From positions 248,001 to 312,000 of the forward strand of contig MU858069.1 of the NCBI GenBank assembly GCA_033297075.1: a stretch of DNA of 64,000 bases. The letters run 5' to 3'. The DNA is from Rhypophila decipiens (taxonomy: Eukaryota; Ascomycota; Sordariomycetes; Sordariales; Naviculisporaceae). A model generated the notes under the pieces. That model ran no database searches, had not been told where the DNA came from, and saw only the letters and a list, made by a program, of their open reading frames with translations. Within the stretch, counting starts at the first letter, position 1. Every line of letters starts with the position of its first letter. Shown piece after piece: positions 1 to 12,344 of this stretch. A program made the translations under genes and the position numbers.

Positions 1-945
1 CGACGGATGAAAAGAACACACGCATACCTGGAAGCTTTTGCTAAGAACACAGTTGTCTGTGAGAGGCTCTTTTTGGTCCAGCTGATATATGAGGGGAGGA
101 GGCAGCAGGAGAGAGATGGTGTTGAGGATGTTGAGGTATGTGGTACGGATAGGTGGCTCAAGGACGTGGTCGACGCCCGTTGCCGCAATTTGTGGGTTCA
201 AGCCACCAGGTGCCTGGGAACATTGACCTTGGCATTCCAACCTCGCCCAGGCCAGTGATAAAGCACGTGATTGAAATATTACCGCCATACGGAGTGCATT
301 ACATGTCCCAGACCGAAATACATACGCGGGGCAGCAACCTGGAGCCAAAGGTGAACGGAAGTGTCCTTGTCTGTACCTTGGTGGGGCACTCAAGAACTGC
401 AGTTTACCCCCTCCAACGACCCTCCTCCCAGCCAATGAACTGGTGACCTTCAACCGGGTTGATGTACCTTCGTGGTACGAAAGCTTGCCGACGTCTGCCA
501 ACCAAGGATATGTGTGACCAGATTGAGAGATTCTGCGAGGTCTCCAAGCCGGACGGACAGGCGACCGTACATACAGCTGAAAAAAAGGTGAGATGCAGCC
601 TTAAGTTGCATGGATGTAATCCACGAGGAAGCTTCATAAGCTTTCTTCCACAAATAAAGGAATTGTTCCCCTCCCCAACTTTTGTCTGGTGTTGAAGTCT
701 TGTATAAGTTGGTTCTTCCTCGTCTACCCAACATACCATCGGATGAGCCTGTTGTATCACATAGGATACACTGTTCCATATTAATCTCGAGGGACCTTCT
801 GATCCATCATCCGGTCCACAATATTTAAATACCTGATCACAGCCCCCAGCCTCTTCTTTTCAGGCTCTCATCACCGAGTATCGAAACTCGTCTTTGAGAA
901 GACGCCCATTGATCCGAACCTCGTATACATATTCAATCAAGAACA
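1..945. other. Left-edge non-coding stretch and promoter of the first gene
   Basis: No ORF here resembles a known protein and no splice-consistent model could be built. The longest frames (about 100-118 codons on both strands) overlap one another and are of low-complexity composition, so they look like chance. The last 100-150 bases should hold the promoter and 5' UTR of the small membrane-protein gene that starts at 946. Confidence 0.5.
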
Positions 946-1375
946 ATGGCGTGGGGGAAGAGTAAAACAAAGGCACCGCCTTCTACGCTCAGGTACGTAC
1001 CTTGGGTTTCTGATGCGTCGTCGACACATAATCTCCAAACCATTCACAAATTGTATCATACATCAAATTAACATGTCCCTATCAACAAAAAGCCAAATCG
1101 CCCCCCTCATCATAACATTCATCATCATCGCAGCGCTCGGCTGGGTGGGGTGGCAGATCTACCAGTCTATGCAGAAAATCCAGGAGCAGGCCGAGAAGAA
1201 GATGGGCAAGAAGCACGTCGTCTTCACCAAGGACGGGCTCAAGGTGGGAGTCAAGCACGTCGAGAACGAGGCGTACGTGGACAAGACGCAGAGCTGGTTC
1301 GTCAAGGCTTGGAATCTTAGCGGGGGTGCCGGTGCTGCTGATTCTCCTGCCGGAGGTGGGAAGAAGAAGAAGTGA
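946..1375 (+). CDS. Small single-pass membrane protein, conserved fungal type, unknown function
   Basis: Two exons, 946-992 and 1093-1375, give 109 residues. The intron opens with GTACGT and closes with AAAAG, and the join restores a serine codon. An in-frame ATG inside the intron region could also start a slightly different product, but the spliced form keeps a short Lys-rich leader (MAWGKSKTK) before the membrane segment. Residues about 17-39 form one hydrophobic helix rich in Ile, Leu, Ala and Trp. A short charged helix follows (QKIQEQAEKK), then a soluble part with a GLKVGVKHV stretch, a Gly/Ala-rich linker and a terminal run of four lysines. That layout suggests an ER or mitochondrial outer-membrane anchored protein with a cytosolic tail; the location is inference. 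I do not recognise a named family. Confidence 0.75.
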
Positions 1376-1966
1376 GTACTTGAGAGAATACTATTATTTT
1401 ATTGGCCTTTGTGGCTGGTTGTATCTTGCTGACACTGGCATCTAGGAACGGGTCCAAGCATAAATGAGTATGAAATGATGGCAGGACCTGGAATAGCCGA
1501 CTAGCTCCAGGAACGCGCGGTGGATGGTACCGCAAGGGCAATCAAGATGACTGAATGACTGAAATGATGGATGGTGGTTTGGCTTATGATAACGATTTCC
1601 GTATTTGAGGTCCCTGTTGAGAAACAATCTTGTCACAAAGTATCCTTGAGGAATTCGGAGAGCGATACTTGAATGAATGGTGGGACATATTGGAGGATTG
1701 CTTGTTTGTAACTAGGACAGAAGAGCCTCTCCAGGTTGGCATAAAAGATTTCACAATGAGTACAATACACATCTTTCAAGCTCAAGCCCAAGCCGGCCGT
1801 GCCTTTCGGGAAATGGGCGGCGAGCAAGTTAAACTGGATTGGTGCCCGTAATATGAAAGTAGTGGGTGGTGCCCGTGTGTATCAGGCGCCAACATAATTT
1901 ACCGATTTGTCTGCAAAGAACAGATCATCTCCTTCACACGATATCTAACCTGTTCAGTCCTTGAAC
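1376..1966. other. Convergent 3' intergenic region
   Basis: This lies between the ends of the membrane-protein gene and the transcription-factor gene, so both 3' UTRs and polyadenylation signals should be here. Short overlapping frames on both strands (60-74 codons) have no recognisable similarity. Nothing else seen. Confidence 0.5.
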
Positions 1967-4040
1967 TCAAATGGAGAGTACATCCTTGGTTATATGCTTG
2001 ACCGACTCCCCCGTTGTGCCGGTAGCCGGCCCTATGGCCTTGGCAATCAACTCAGCCCTTCGCTTCTCCATCTCTTCCTTGACCATCATTTCGCGCTGCT
2101 GGAGCGGATTCACCTTGTACCCGGCAGCAGCTGCCGCAGCGGCGGCGCCTGGGCCGAAACCAGCACCATGGCCTCGTGTAGCCAGCGTGAGGATCTTTTG
2201 AAAATTGTGCGCCATGGGGAATGGCTGGGCCAACAAGCCGTCTCGGTGGATGAGCATCGAGGGCAGGCGGATTTGCAGCTACGGACATCAACATGTTAGA
2301 TAAGGGTAGGATTGGGCCGGTTGGGTGATGTGGAAAACTCACTTGTGACAGAATATGACCATACTTGATACCCAGCCCATCAGCGATAAACCTCAGCCGG
2401 CCCTTGACATAGGCCCGCTGGTTATCCGTCGCATAGTCCTGGCTCACGACCGTAGCCAGCGGCCAGGTGAGGAAGTAGCCGCCCAGTCCTTTTGCCCCGT
2501 CGTCCTCGCCACAGGCAAAGCCCGAGAGGGCGTGGTTCGGGAACAAGTGTCTTCGCTTGATGTGCCAGCCTAGATGGTACGGAATCGAGGCAATAATGTC
2601 TGATATCGTATCGGCACACATCCTCGACACGCCCGCGTACTCGGGGGTGGTCCGGTAATCCACCGGCGAGCAGATCCACGCTGCGCAGCGAACAATGATG
2701 GAGCCGAGATATAAGCGGGTCGTCCTCGCCACGTTGATGACGCTGGCGATCCAAAAGTCGTTGTAAATATCTACGCGGCCGGGGAAGACCTCTGCCTCGG
2801 AGTATTCACCTTCTGACAGGGGGCCTTGCCAGCAGATTGTTTTCCAGTGCCACATGTCGGGCAGATTATCCATCCAGCTGGCTAGTTCTTTGTCCAGAGA
2901 CTGTGCTCGCCGCATCAGGATGCGCATGATCTCGACGTTGTCGGGTGTTCGTGCTAGCGTGGCCATGGTGGCTGTCACCTCGGCCCGTAGCTCGCTCGTC
3001 TTGAGACTTAGTCGTTGAGCAGCAGATGCGTGGGGGTCGCTGACGGCATCTTGGAGCCACCAGTCTGCTCCCATCACGGGCGCTTTGCCTGTTGTGAGGG
3101 TGTGGATTATACATTGTGTACGGACGGCGATGAAGATCTGGAGCCCTAGTTTGGTGCGTAGTTGTTTGCGACCCCGGGCCTGGGCGATCTGGATGGCAGC
3201 GCCTATATGGGTGCCCCATGCGAATGCGCCTGCCTCTTGGGCTGTGATGTTTTCAAACACGGCTAGTAGGAGGATTGCCGCTAGGACGGCATCTGATTTG
3301 TATGCCTCAGGGTCTCTGAGCACGATGTTGGTCGCCCTGAGGGCTTTGGAGTACTCGGCAAATGCCTTCTCGTGGAGCTCCACCGCACCTTGGCCGCGTC
3401 CGGATTTCGGGTCGGGAGGCTTGTTGGAGTTTTTGGACGATGTTGTGGTGTTTGCCAGCGAGGCTAGAGCACATGCGTTGAAGGCATGGTGTAGTTGGCC
3501 GTCTGGGTCTTCCGACTTGATGAGCGGGATGAGGTAGGCCATGAACCCCCTCGTGCTCCCCATCTGTGGGACGAGGACAAAATTCGACAGGAAATGGCAC
3601 GAGGCTCGCATCTCTGCGGGAATGGGGATTGCTGGCTTCAGAGCTTGCTCAAAGGGGCACTTGGCGGCAGATCGAGCAGCTGGTGAGACTTTCACGTTCG
3701 TTGATGACGAGGATGTGATGGCCGCTGACTCCAGCTGCCACAGTGCCTTCTTGTTGGCCCTCTGGGCCCTTCGCTCGGTTGCCCTGGTCTCATTGCGAAG
3801 CATCAGGTCGAACTCGTCCTTGTATCCAGGACATTGCCGTCTGGATTTGGCACATTGTTTGCAGGTTGGCCTCGTCTCGTCACACTACCAGCAAGTCACA
3901 TCTTTGGTTAGTACGAAGGTGGCTTTGTGGAGGGATCGTATAAGTGAATATCAGGCACGGCGTTGAGAGCAAAGATATACCTTGATCCTCCTCGTCCTGC
4001 ACATCTGGCAGCCCCGTGAAGGCTGTCCACAGTAGACCAT
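1967..4040 (-). CDS. Zn(2)Cys(6) binuclear-cluster transcription factor
   Basis: Three exons on the minus strand, 4040-3981, 3884-2343 and 2278-1967, encode 637 residues. The zinc cluster spans the first intron: Cys11, Cys14, Cys21, Cys28, Cys31 and Cys38 have the classical CX2CX6CX6CX2CX6C spacing, with basic residues RTRRIK between. The start is fixed by exon 1, which holds the first two cysteines directly after MVYCGQPSRG. A long helical region follows that matches the fungal-specific transcription factor domain (Pfam Fungal_trans_2 type, recognised by its pattern), then a C-terminal tail with an eight-alanine run and a charged helix. Such proteins bind DNA in the nucleus and usually control metabolic or developmental genes; the targets cannot be told. 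The upstream gap is 1.8 kb, room for a regulated promoter. No secondary-metabolite genes sit beside it. Confidence 0.93.
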
Positions 4041-5824
4041 GATGGGATAAGATAAAGGTTTGAGGCCGCGGCTGGCGGTTTGTTTCTACTGCACCGTATG
4101 GGTTTACGAAAGCTGATGTTCTTGTTCGTTTTCGGTTCGACGATCTCGAGGGTATTGGATCTACGCCAGATCGGTGTAAAGCGTTTAGACAGCCCCCAAA
4201 CGAGACGACTCCTTTTTAAGGCTGAAAGACGGGAGAGGGGATCAGTATGGTTTATGTTTCCTCCCCTCGAAACCTCGGGAGACATCTCCACACCCAACAA
4301 CTCACAACCTATCCGACTCTTGGGGCCAAGAGCAAAACAAGAGTTATCGTTAAATGCACTTCTTACCTGGTTTCGTGACGGCCGATCGCCCGCCAGTCAC
4401 TGCGGGGTTGTGCAGTTCTCTCCTACTTGGCGTCTGGGTATGAAACGGTGTCGCATGTTGAAGGTCGACCAGGACTTTCCAGGTTCGAGGCCCAGGACAA
4501 GGGGGCAAGCCACCTTGTCGAGATTCCTCGCGGCTTCCCCCGAGGACGGAAATTTACAGGTACACTGTATCCGTACCTGCAGCCTTTCAAGACGGTTATC
4601 GTGATAATATTGCACTCTGCCAAACGACCAGTGGTAGTGTGATGATGAACAACATGTGAGTGGGGAGAAGGTCGGGAGGTGTGGTGGTGGTTGTAAATCC
4701 AAAAGCAATGAGGAGGATAGCTGGAGTCGCACAGCTGTGACATACAGCTAGACTGTATTTGGCCTCGGTTCGTCTTGTTCTAGGCCAAATAGTGTGCTGC
4801 AGTCTATTTCCACCTATTCCCATTCGCAGATTCATTCCGGGTGACCGGCTGGCAACGCCAATCCAGCCTGTCTCCTCAATCTTTACAATCACCAGCTGCT
4901 TCTCCCATCAGTTGAGCACCTCCTGGAGTCTGATACCAGGTAAGCCCCATAAAGTTGTACGCGTCATTCCGGTGCTTATAAGAAGCGTATTATATACCCA
5001 TCAGGCTATTACCAGGGTGTTTTGAACCCTCTCAGCCCCTATTTCGTGTTTTAGCAAGGGGGGGAAAAAGACACCCTAACCACAGCCTTGGAAAGATGTG
5101 ATATCCGCAGATCTGCAATGACACCTCAAAATAGTTCAATGTAGTGGGTATCCATAACGCTCAAACATAACCAGACAGCCCCGTTGCAGCAGAGACAGTC
5201 CGGGTGAAATAACATTTCAACGGCGACGATATCCCACTTATACCAAGACCGGGGAATATTCAACCTTTCCCCTGGAAGCGATGCGATCAACGGGGAATCC
5301 TGGAAACCGACCTGCCAAAACTGCAGTACCCCGCTTAAATCCGAGGGCCCCTTTTCTCAACTTGGACCGTTACACGCGTCCCCTCAGCTCGTCTGCACGC
5401 TAAAACCACCATCACATATCGGCAAGCAGCAGTGCCGGCAGAACGCTTGACTTTACCTTGACCCAAAGATCGGTGCCGTGCACTGGCGCATCAATAATAA
5501 AAAAGAAAAACATGTGGAGTCAATGACACCTAATGAGACACTCGAGTTTGCTACCTGGATCAGTAGTTGGTAGAGACGAACCGACATGTCACATGGTGGA
5601 AAACCACTCTTTCAAGGGCTTTGTATCACCTCTCGCTGTTTTATCTATACGTAGCCCTGGCAAGGACTGACACAACCCATCCGCTAGGCAAGTGAATTCC
5701 AAATCATTACCTGGCCAACCTCGGCGTTACACCAGGTCCAACCTGCCAAACATATGAATTGTCCAGACATTGTGAAATGCGGTGGACAAGCCCCGGTACC
5801 GCTCGCCAACGATTTAAAATATTC
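4041..5824. other. 1.8 kb gap upstream of the Zn2Cys6 regulator
   Basis: This holds the promoter of the regulator (which reads leftwards) and the 3' region of the exportin gene. A 174-codon open frame at 4080-4604 on the plus strand has no domain, no intron logic and a composition like its surroundings, so it is not called. The stretch 5200-5500 has scattered C- and CT-rich patches. Nothing else seen. Confidence 0.5.
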
Positions 5825-8800
5825 CTAGTTACCCTCGTTGAACATGCCTGCTACTCCTTCAAGGTCTGGGCTCTGGCGGTTGCCAGATCCGCCGCCGTTG
5901 CCCCCGTCCATATTGGGCGTCATGAAATCCTGAGCCATCTTGCTCCTGCCAGTCTTTTTGGCCGGAGGTTTGGCAGGCATAACGCTCTTTGCGAGCTTTC
6001 CCTGTTCCGATATGCTCACGCCTTTTAGGTCCTTGAGTAGGTCAAGCACGACGGCGCGCTGCTGGCGAGAATGCTGCCCCGGGCGAGAGATGAAGCCGAT
6101 GGCCCAGTCGACCTCTTCCGCGTTGACCCCTGGCAGGGAGCAGAGGATATTTCGAGGCGTGGGGGTGAGGGGACAGTACGACACCAGTATCGCTGCGATC
6201 AATGCACCTATTTCCTTCTGTGACTCGACAAAATACGTGTCGTGCAATGACGTGATTGCTGCCCGCAGGACCTCGGTCGAGATGAATTCCCGAATCTCTC
6301 TCGCTGTTTCTTCCGGAATGGGGAAACTCGCATCTGGCGCTGGATTCTGGCTTCCCTCCTTATGTGGCTTGGAAGTCCCAGTCTGGAACTCGGGCACTAT
6401 GGAGCGAAAGACTCGAAGCATCACCCCACAAGACCTACTATCGTGCATCTGAATCGCATGGCTACCAAACACTAGGAGTTTGCTGACAATATCGGCATGC
6501 ATGAGACAGAATTTCCTGAGGGAGGGATACTGTGCATCTGACTCGCGGCCTTGGTCTTTGTTGGATTTATTGGACGGGACCGCTTTGGCATGCCGAGTTA
6601 GTGAATCAGGTCATCGAAATCAAGAATTAACTGGGACATGAACAAACATACCGATTCTCGCCGGATCGAGGAAATCCGCCACCATGATCACGGCAGAATA
6701 AGTCAGTTGACGGAGGATGCTCTCGGCTTTCATTTCTTCTGTTAGCTCCTCCCCAGCCGCCTGCACTGTTTCCCTTACTCCAAGCGTCTTCCATTCATGG
6801 CTGACTTTGGCGTCCATTTGTTGGAAACATGTGGCGATGATGGGCGGCAAAAAGGCTTCCCGTAGCTCGACGGGACAGTGGTCGACCAAGTACCGCACTA
6901 GGTTCAGCAGGTTAATGACCTGGTGAGCAGATAGCGAGAACGAGTCGGCGAAGAGGGCGTTGGCAAGGGGTCCAGGGAGCTCAAGGAAGCCGTAGAACTG
7001 GAGATCCAGTCGGCTCATGCAGTATATTATGGCGTAGCAGGTTTCCCGAACGAACCGAACTGATCCTCGAATCGTGGAAGCCAGTCCTTCCAATGTGTTC
7101 TTTTTATCCAACACTCGGGCGTAGAAGTCGTCTTTGCTGCCCTCTGAGATACCGGCTTGCCAGAAACGATCAGCCAAGACTCTGCCAACAACTGAACGCA
7201 TTTCGCCCGGGAGAAAGCTCCAATTTTTTGGATCATGACAAGCATGCGCATAACTATGAATTCGATCATGGTCAGTAATGGATCCAAGGCACCTGGTGAT
7301 GACAATACCACTGACCTCAGAAACTTGAGGAGCTCAGGGAGAATTGTGGAAAAGCCGTCCTGCCATAATGTGCACGAGGCCATGTACGGGGCCGAGTTCT
7401 TTTCAATCTTCTCCACCGAATAAGTAAGGAAGGACTTGGTCGAGCGTAGAGGGAGTATCTAGATGGACATGGGGGTCAGCAGATCGATCAGGACCAAGAT
7501 CGTCAAGAACAAAAGCGGCAACCTACCGATTGTCGTTGCTCCAACTCGTTTTGCAACGCCAGTCCCTCGGCATCAAGCTCGGCAGAGCCCCAATCGCCAA
7601 CCGTGTCAATACGGCGGCTGGCAAGATATTTCTGAGCCTTATCAAGCCCGGTGAGCTCACAGAAGCCCTCAAACGAGCCGAGGGCTTGCTTTAGGGAGGC
7701 GTCCTTCCATTGTTCTTTTACTGGATTTACAAAGGCAGAAAGCCGTGCTAACCGTAGTTCTGGATCGACGCGATTTGCGCGGTGGATTATTATGAACAGG
7801 AAGCTCTGATATGCAATTTGTCGCTTCTCGTCAAGTGTCCCAGACGCCACCATCTCTTTGACCTTTGTCTCAAGCTGGTCGTACACATCCAAAAGGTGGT
7901 CTGGCATCTTGGATGCTAGCCTTTGTAACTCGACCATACTTTCTGTTTGGAGATCCCGAATCGCCTCATTGAAAAGCTTGTGCTGGGGTTGCAAGGCCGG
8001 CCACGTCATGAGGATATGCTCTAGTACTTTCAACATGAAGCCGGCGTTGGTGTCTAGTGCCGACGTGGAGAATGCGACGAGTAGCTGAAGAATACGTTTC
8101 CGAATAAGGGGATCGTCGCTCTTCATTGTCAGCAGTCGACCGCACCACTCTTCGAAATACGCTTCGATGGCTGCGGCGTCTTGTTGTTCCTCGGGGCTCT
8201 TCTCTTGATTCGAACGCCACTTTGTGTATCCTTTCAGGGCTGCCTCAACGACCGTGGCATGTGCGTCAACCCTAAGGACGGACATTGAACTCTTTGAGTA
8301 GTTGGCGGGATCCAATGGTGGTTGGTTAGCGTAGAGGGTCTGGAAGGTATTCTCAGCCTGACCGAGAATGTGAGAAAAGGCGTCCTTTAGTTTGAGCTGG
8401 ACGATGCTCTCGATTATTTGACAGCTATATCGCCGGTAGTTGCCCAGGAACGCATGGCGCTCAGGGACGGTATCTGTGTCTTCTAGCAAGAAAGTGTAGG
8501 TTGGATCATCCGTGTCCTCGGGCAGGCTCTCGTACCGTATGAGGCGAGCGCTGCAGAGCTCCAAAAGGGGCAATATCAGAGACGTCCTAGAAGCTGCAGC
8601 AGGGCCAACCGATCGATGCGAAAGAAGACGAGTCCAAGTCACCAAGACGGGTATGGAAACCACCAGGCTCTGGCTCTGTGTAATCTGTATCAAAAGTTCC
8701 ATGAAGCCTTGTACGTTGTTTTGGGGAGGTATCGAGGTAAACTTCCTTTCCAGGTAGTTTCCAAGGTAGGACATCATCTCGGAGAACTTCTTTGCGAACT

Positions 8801-9830
8801 GGTACTTGTCGTCATCTATGTCTTGAGAATCTACAGTTGACCACTCAAAGAGGCGCCGGCAGAGGTCTACCAGGTCGGTGTTGTACATGGGCACGACGAG
8901 GTCGACAAACTCGTCGCTGGTAAACTGCGACCTGGAATAAAGGGAGTGGAGGGTTTCCAAGGCGGCCCGCTGGACGGAGACACTGGGCGTGGCAAGACAA
9001 CTGCATATTGTGGGACGGCAGCCAGCGGCATGTATGGCCTTGGGGATCGCCCATGGCATAGCTGAGTTGAGCACGGCCAGAGCCCTGATGGCGCATGCCC
9101 TGACATCCTCGTTCTGTTCGAGGTTCTGGCTAAGACACTCGGCAATAAGCTGTGTTACTCTGCCAATCCACCCCTCCTCTCCGCACCGCACATCGGGCCC
9201 AAGGTCGCGATTGGGAAAGTGCTCGGCCAGGACAGCAGCAGGGGTAAAGATGTCGACACACGCCTTGCTCAGTGCGCCTTCGCGGACAGCAACCACGGCG
9301 TCCTCTCCGTTGAAGATCTCGTCGGACAGAATCTCGAGGATCTGGAGCACAAACTCCTTGTGGATTGGCGATTCTGGTACCGTCCATAGGCGCACAAGCA
9401 GCGAGTCCATGTCCATCCACTCGGCAGCCCAGCATCGCTTGGCTACCTCGACCCAAAGCTGCGCAATCTTGCTCCTCAGGTAGGAGGGATCTTCCCTAGA
9501 AACATTCTCCGACAGTTGTAACACCCATCCACGGAGGTATTCCCGCTCTCCTTCTGCGTACTCGGCCCATTTGTGTTTGACAGCGTGTTCGAGAAGCGAG
9601 AGGCCGTAGTGACGAACGATGGGAGCTTGCGATTTGACAGAAGCGAGAGTGTAGCCATGTGAGGGAGCATCGCCGAGGTTCTTGACCTGCTCAAGAAATG
9701 CTTGCGCTTCCTGTCGCGCCTGGTTTGCCGAGTAAGGGCTGTGAACGACGTTGAGCGCATCGTGAATCCTGCTCAGGACCTCGTCACCGGAGCCGAAATT
9801 GGGAGCGCCGTTTGACGTTAGGGCCGCCAT
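5825..9830 (-). CDS. MSN5: Exportin-5 / Msn5-type karyopherin
   Basis: Four exons, 9830-7527, 7458-7316, 7253-6652 and 6582-5825, give 1268 residues in one frame, close to the usual 1200-1270 for this family. The N-terminal part (about residues 1-770, exon 1) has the importin-beta-like helical repeats and the Xpo1-like region, with stretches such as [17 protein letters not shown]. The middle continues with HEAT-type repeats through the join [18 protein letters not shown]. The tail is Gly/Asn-rich. Exportin-5 family proteins use RanGTP to carry cargo out of the nucleus; yeast Msn5 exports phosphorylated transcription factors and also imports RPA. The last intron (6651-6583) ends just after a CTAAC branch site at AAAG, which is the only acceptor that keeps the frame. 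Confidence 0.95.
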
Positions 9831-10670
9831 CGCCAGACACGATGCTGGATGGGCGATAGGTTGTTGTATTACCTCGAGGCCGAATTAAAGGGAGAGATAC
9901 GGACCACCAAGAAGAGAACTCAAGATTGGATCATGAAGCTGGTGATTGTGGGTGAAAAAGTCAGGTCAGGTTCCAAACTGCGCAGCTCCAGGTCTTTGTT
10001 GTGTCCCACTTGCGGGTGGTAGGTTAAAAAAGGTATCCCACTTACCGTTGTTACAAGCGGTGTGCTTGAGCAAGTCCCGAAGCAAAGCAAAAAAAAAGTT
10101 TGGGTTGGATGTGAAGGAACGAATGCGCAGCTGAAATAGGTGTAACTAGCTATGATGCCCAATAAAAAGAATCACAAGTTGCTCAATATCATCTCTTCAC
10201 CTCAGGTGCTTTCGTCAAGAAGGATTGTGGACTGGCTCGCCACGAACGTGACTGGAGTTCTGAGTCGAAACACCTGAACCCACAATCGGGCGCTGGGGCA
10301 GAGTGACGATGGTGGAATTACAGTGCAGATGAACCTGAGGCAGGTGGGACTCGAGGGAGGGACAGGATCCACCTGGTCACTTATCAGGCGCTATCACTCC
10401 GCGCTCTGGCGCGTGTGTTTAATTGGAGTCGAACCGTGAACGGCTCGCGTTATTCGCCGGGGGGCCCAAGGGTCCACTACGGCGTGCCACAGGATCACGA
10501 CATGCAATTTTCAAAGTCTTAACAATATGCGGGGCAATCTGCGACCTCTCTGCCGATTGACCTCACCCCCCACTCTAGCTCGCTGCCAGCAAAAGGGCAC
10601 TTGGGATCGCGGCTCACTCCAACATTTTTGTACCTGGCAACTGACCACAACCCCATGAAAGGTCGTCACC
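9831..10670. other. Promoter region of the exportin gene
   Basis: This is the 5' flank of the exportin gene on the minus strand. It contains a short tRNA-B-box-like string near 10425 that was rejected (no folding arms). No gene is seen. The right side is bounded by the TIR element at 10671. Confidence 0.5.
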
Positions 10671-10878
10671 TATCCCCTTAAGTGCCATTTCGGCATCGGT
10701 CTCTACTCCGATGTAATACCCACTAAATTGTACGAATTAGAGATCTTGCACCAGAAAGAAACTTTAGTATATCTATTGAGAGAGGATGTGATCGTCAAAG
10801 TAAGGGTCTCTGATTTGTACAATTTAATGGGTCCCTATCGGCGAAGTGACCGATGCCGAGGTGGCACTTAAGGGGATA
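10671..10878. mobile_element. MITE-like element with about 75-bp terminal inverted repeats and TA ends
   Basis: The left arm from 10671 (TATCCCCTTAAGTGCCA) is matched in reverse complement by the right arm ending at 10878 (TGGCACTTAAGGGGATA). The match continues with gaps and substitutions for about 75 bp, through TCGGCATCGGT and TAAATTGTAC, leaving a central loop of about 50 bp. Both ends carry TA, as expected for a Tc1/mariner or pogo/Fot1-type target duplication. No coding capacity. Many arm mismatches are C/T differences, which fits either age or RIP. It lies between the DPH7 3' end and the exportin promoter. Confidence 0.8.
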
Positions 10879-11012
10879 CACACAACCAACAAACAAGAAT
10901 GATATAAATCAGCCAGCCAGCCTCAAAACGAAGGTGACAATGGCATTTCACTACTTGTATGGAATTCATATACTAGGATCCTCTTCGTCTTTTAAATTTC
11001 ACTCCGCAGCTT
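10879..11012. other. Short 3' flank of DPH7
   Basis: About 130 bases between the TIR element and the DPH7 stop codon. This is probably the DPH7 3' UTR, so the element may lie at or just beyond the transcript end. Nothing else seen. Confidence 0.4.
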
Positions 11013-12344
11013 TCAAAGCTCAAGTTCCCAAAGACACATGAGCTTGTCGTAAAAGCTGGTCGACACCACCGAAAGCTTCTTCCTCTCCACAGACCCCGGC
11101 TGGTAGTCACTTCCGTAATTCATACTCTGGTGCTCTTCAAATCTGCCCAATGTGCGGAATGCATACTCGCCCTCGAAAGTGTGGAGGAGCTCGACAACTC
11201 TGGCACCAGCATGCATACATGATACAAGAATTCGAGCCCTCCATTGATACTCATGACCGCCACTGCCGGTTCCTTTCTCGTCCAGGTCGATTAGTTTTAT
11301 TCTCCATACTCCACCCCCGAGATTGCTCTCAGCAAGGTTCTGGGATTTGAGAGGCATGTAAGGGCTCGCCGAACTGATGGAGAATAACCGTATGTTGTCG
11401 TCATAACTTCCTGTGACCAGTAAATTGTCATTACCCAGTGTCAAAGGTAACGGGAGGATCGCGGTGACTCCTGCGGCATGTCCACGCATCTTTGAAGGAG
11501 GTAGAGAACGGTCGATGGTATATCTAGTCGGCGAGGAAGCAGATTCCTGCTCAACGACACAGGTCTGTGAACGCAACGTCGAGTCATCTCCACCAGAGTG
11601 CAAGATGAAAGCATTTTCGTGTGATGGCACCTCTGGATCGAGGCAAGGAGCAATAGTGACACACCAAGCTTCTAGAGAATGTGTGATGGCAGGCTCAGGA
11701 TGCATCTCCCACTCTCCATCGAAACCCCCGAGGTCAACCACGTAGACATGTCCGGTTGAGGTCGTAATGGCAACCATGTCTGCTTTCGATGGGTGCCAAG
11801 CGAAAGCGAGGAACAGAACTTCGGTCCCTGGGTCAGCTGTGAGAGCACCGTTGGACATGGTCGTCATGTCCATGGTCCTGATAGCCTGGAGCGGTCGTTC
11901 CAGAGCAGGGTCCAGTTTGAAAAGGGCCAGCGTAGAAGTGCTCGATACGGCGGCGCAGACATCTTGCTTGCCGGCGTTGGGGTTGAACCGCAGGTCTAGG
12001 ATGGCAGATGGCTGTTCCTCTGTTTGTATTTGGGAGCTGGGTCACTCCAGGTGACCGTCAGTTACTGGGTACGTATTTCAACAAAGAAGGTATATAGCTC
12101 ACAATCTGTCTTCTATGAGGTTGAATACGAGTATACTTCCATTGCGACTTTGTAGCCTGGTTGCTGCTTTTTGCTCCTCTTCCTCGTCCAGCTCATGTTC
12201 ACCGGCAGGCGCATCGTCTTTTTGAAGGTTGTAGGTGCCGACCAAGAAGTATGAAGGATGAATGGGACAAAATTCCAAACAACTCGGCGGGAGGTCGAGT
12301 TGAGTTGACTGAATGGATGAGATTTGTTCGCCTTGGTTGGCCAT
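11013..12344 (-). CDS. DPH7: Dph7/Rrt2 WD40 protein, diphthamide biosynthesis methylesterase
   Basis: Two exons, 12344-12103 and 12036-11013, encode 421 residues. The donor GTGAGC and acceptor CCCAG restore a Phe codon between IEDR and SQIQTEEQ. The chosen ATG gives MANQGEQ; an upstream in-frame ATG at 12500 would add 52 hydrophilic residues that do not look conserved. The protein starts with LDLPPSCLEFCP and SYFLVGTYNL, then has WD-type blades such as HSGGDDSTLR and VTGSYDDNIRLF, ending SVVSTSFYDKLMCLWELEL, a hallmark of this family. Dph7 removes the methyl ester from the diphthine intermediate on elongation factor 2, allowing Dph6 to finish diphthamide in the cytosol. It shares a divergent promoter with the DUF1917 gene. 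Confidence 0.93.

Noticed and set aside
2052..2120. Read-through of the regulator's second intron into an alternative C-terminus
   Set aside because: The GTGAGT/CGTAG intron restores the conserved LPSMLIHRD tail, while the unspliced frame gives a non-conserved proline-rich tail.
4080..4604. 174-codon plus-strand ORF upstream of the Zn2Cys6 regulator
   Set aside because: No domain, no splice partners, low plausibility of the amino-acid composition, and it lies in the promoter of a well-supported gene.
10420..10450. tRNA B-box-like string on the minus strand (GGTTCGACTCC)
   Set aside because: The flanking bases do not form a T stem, and no A box, anticodon arm or acceptor stem could be placed.
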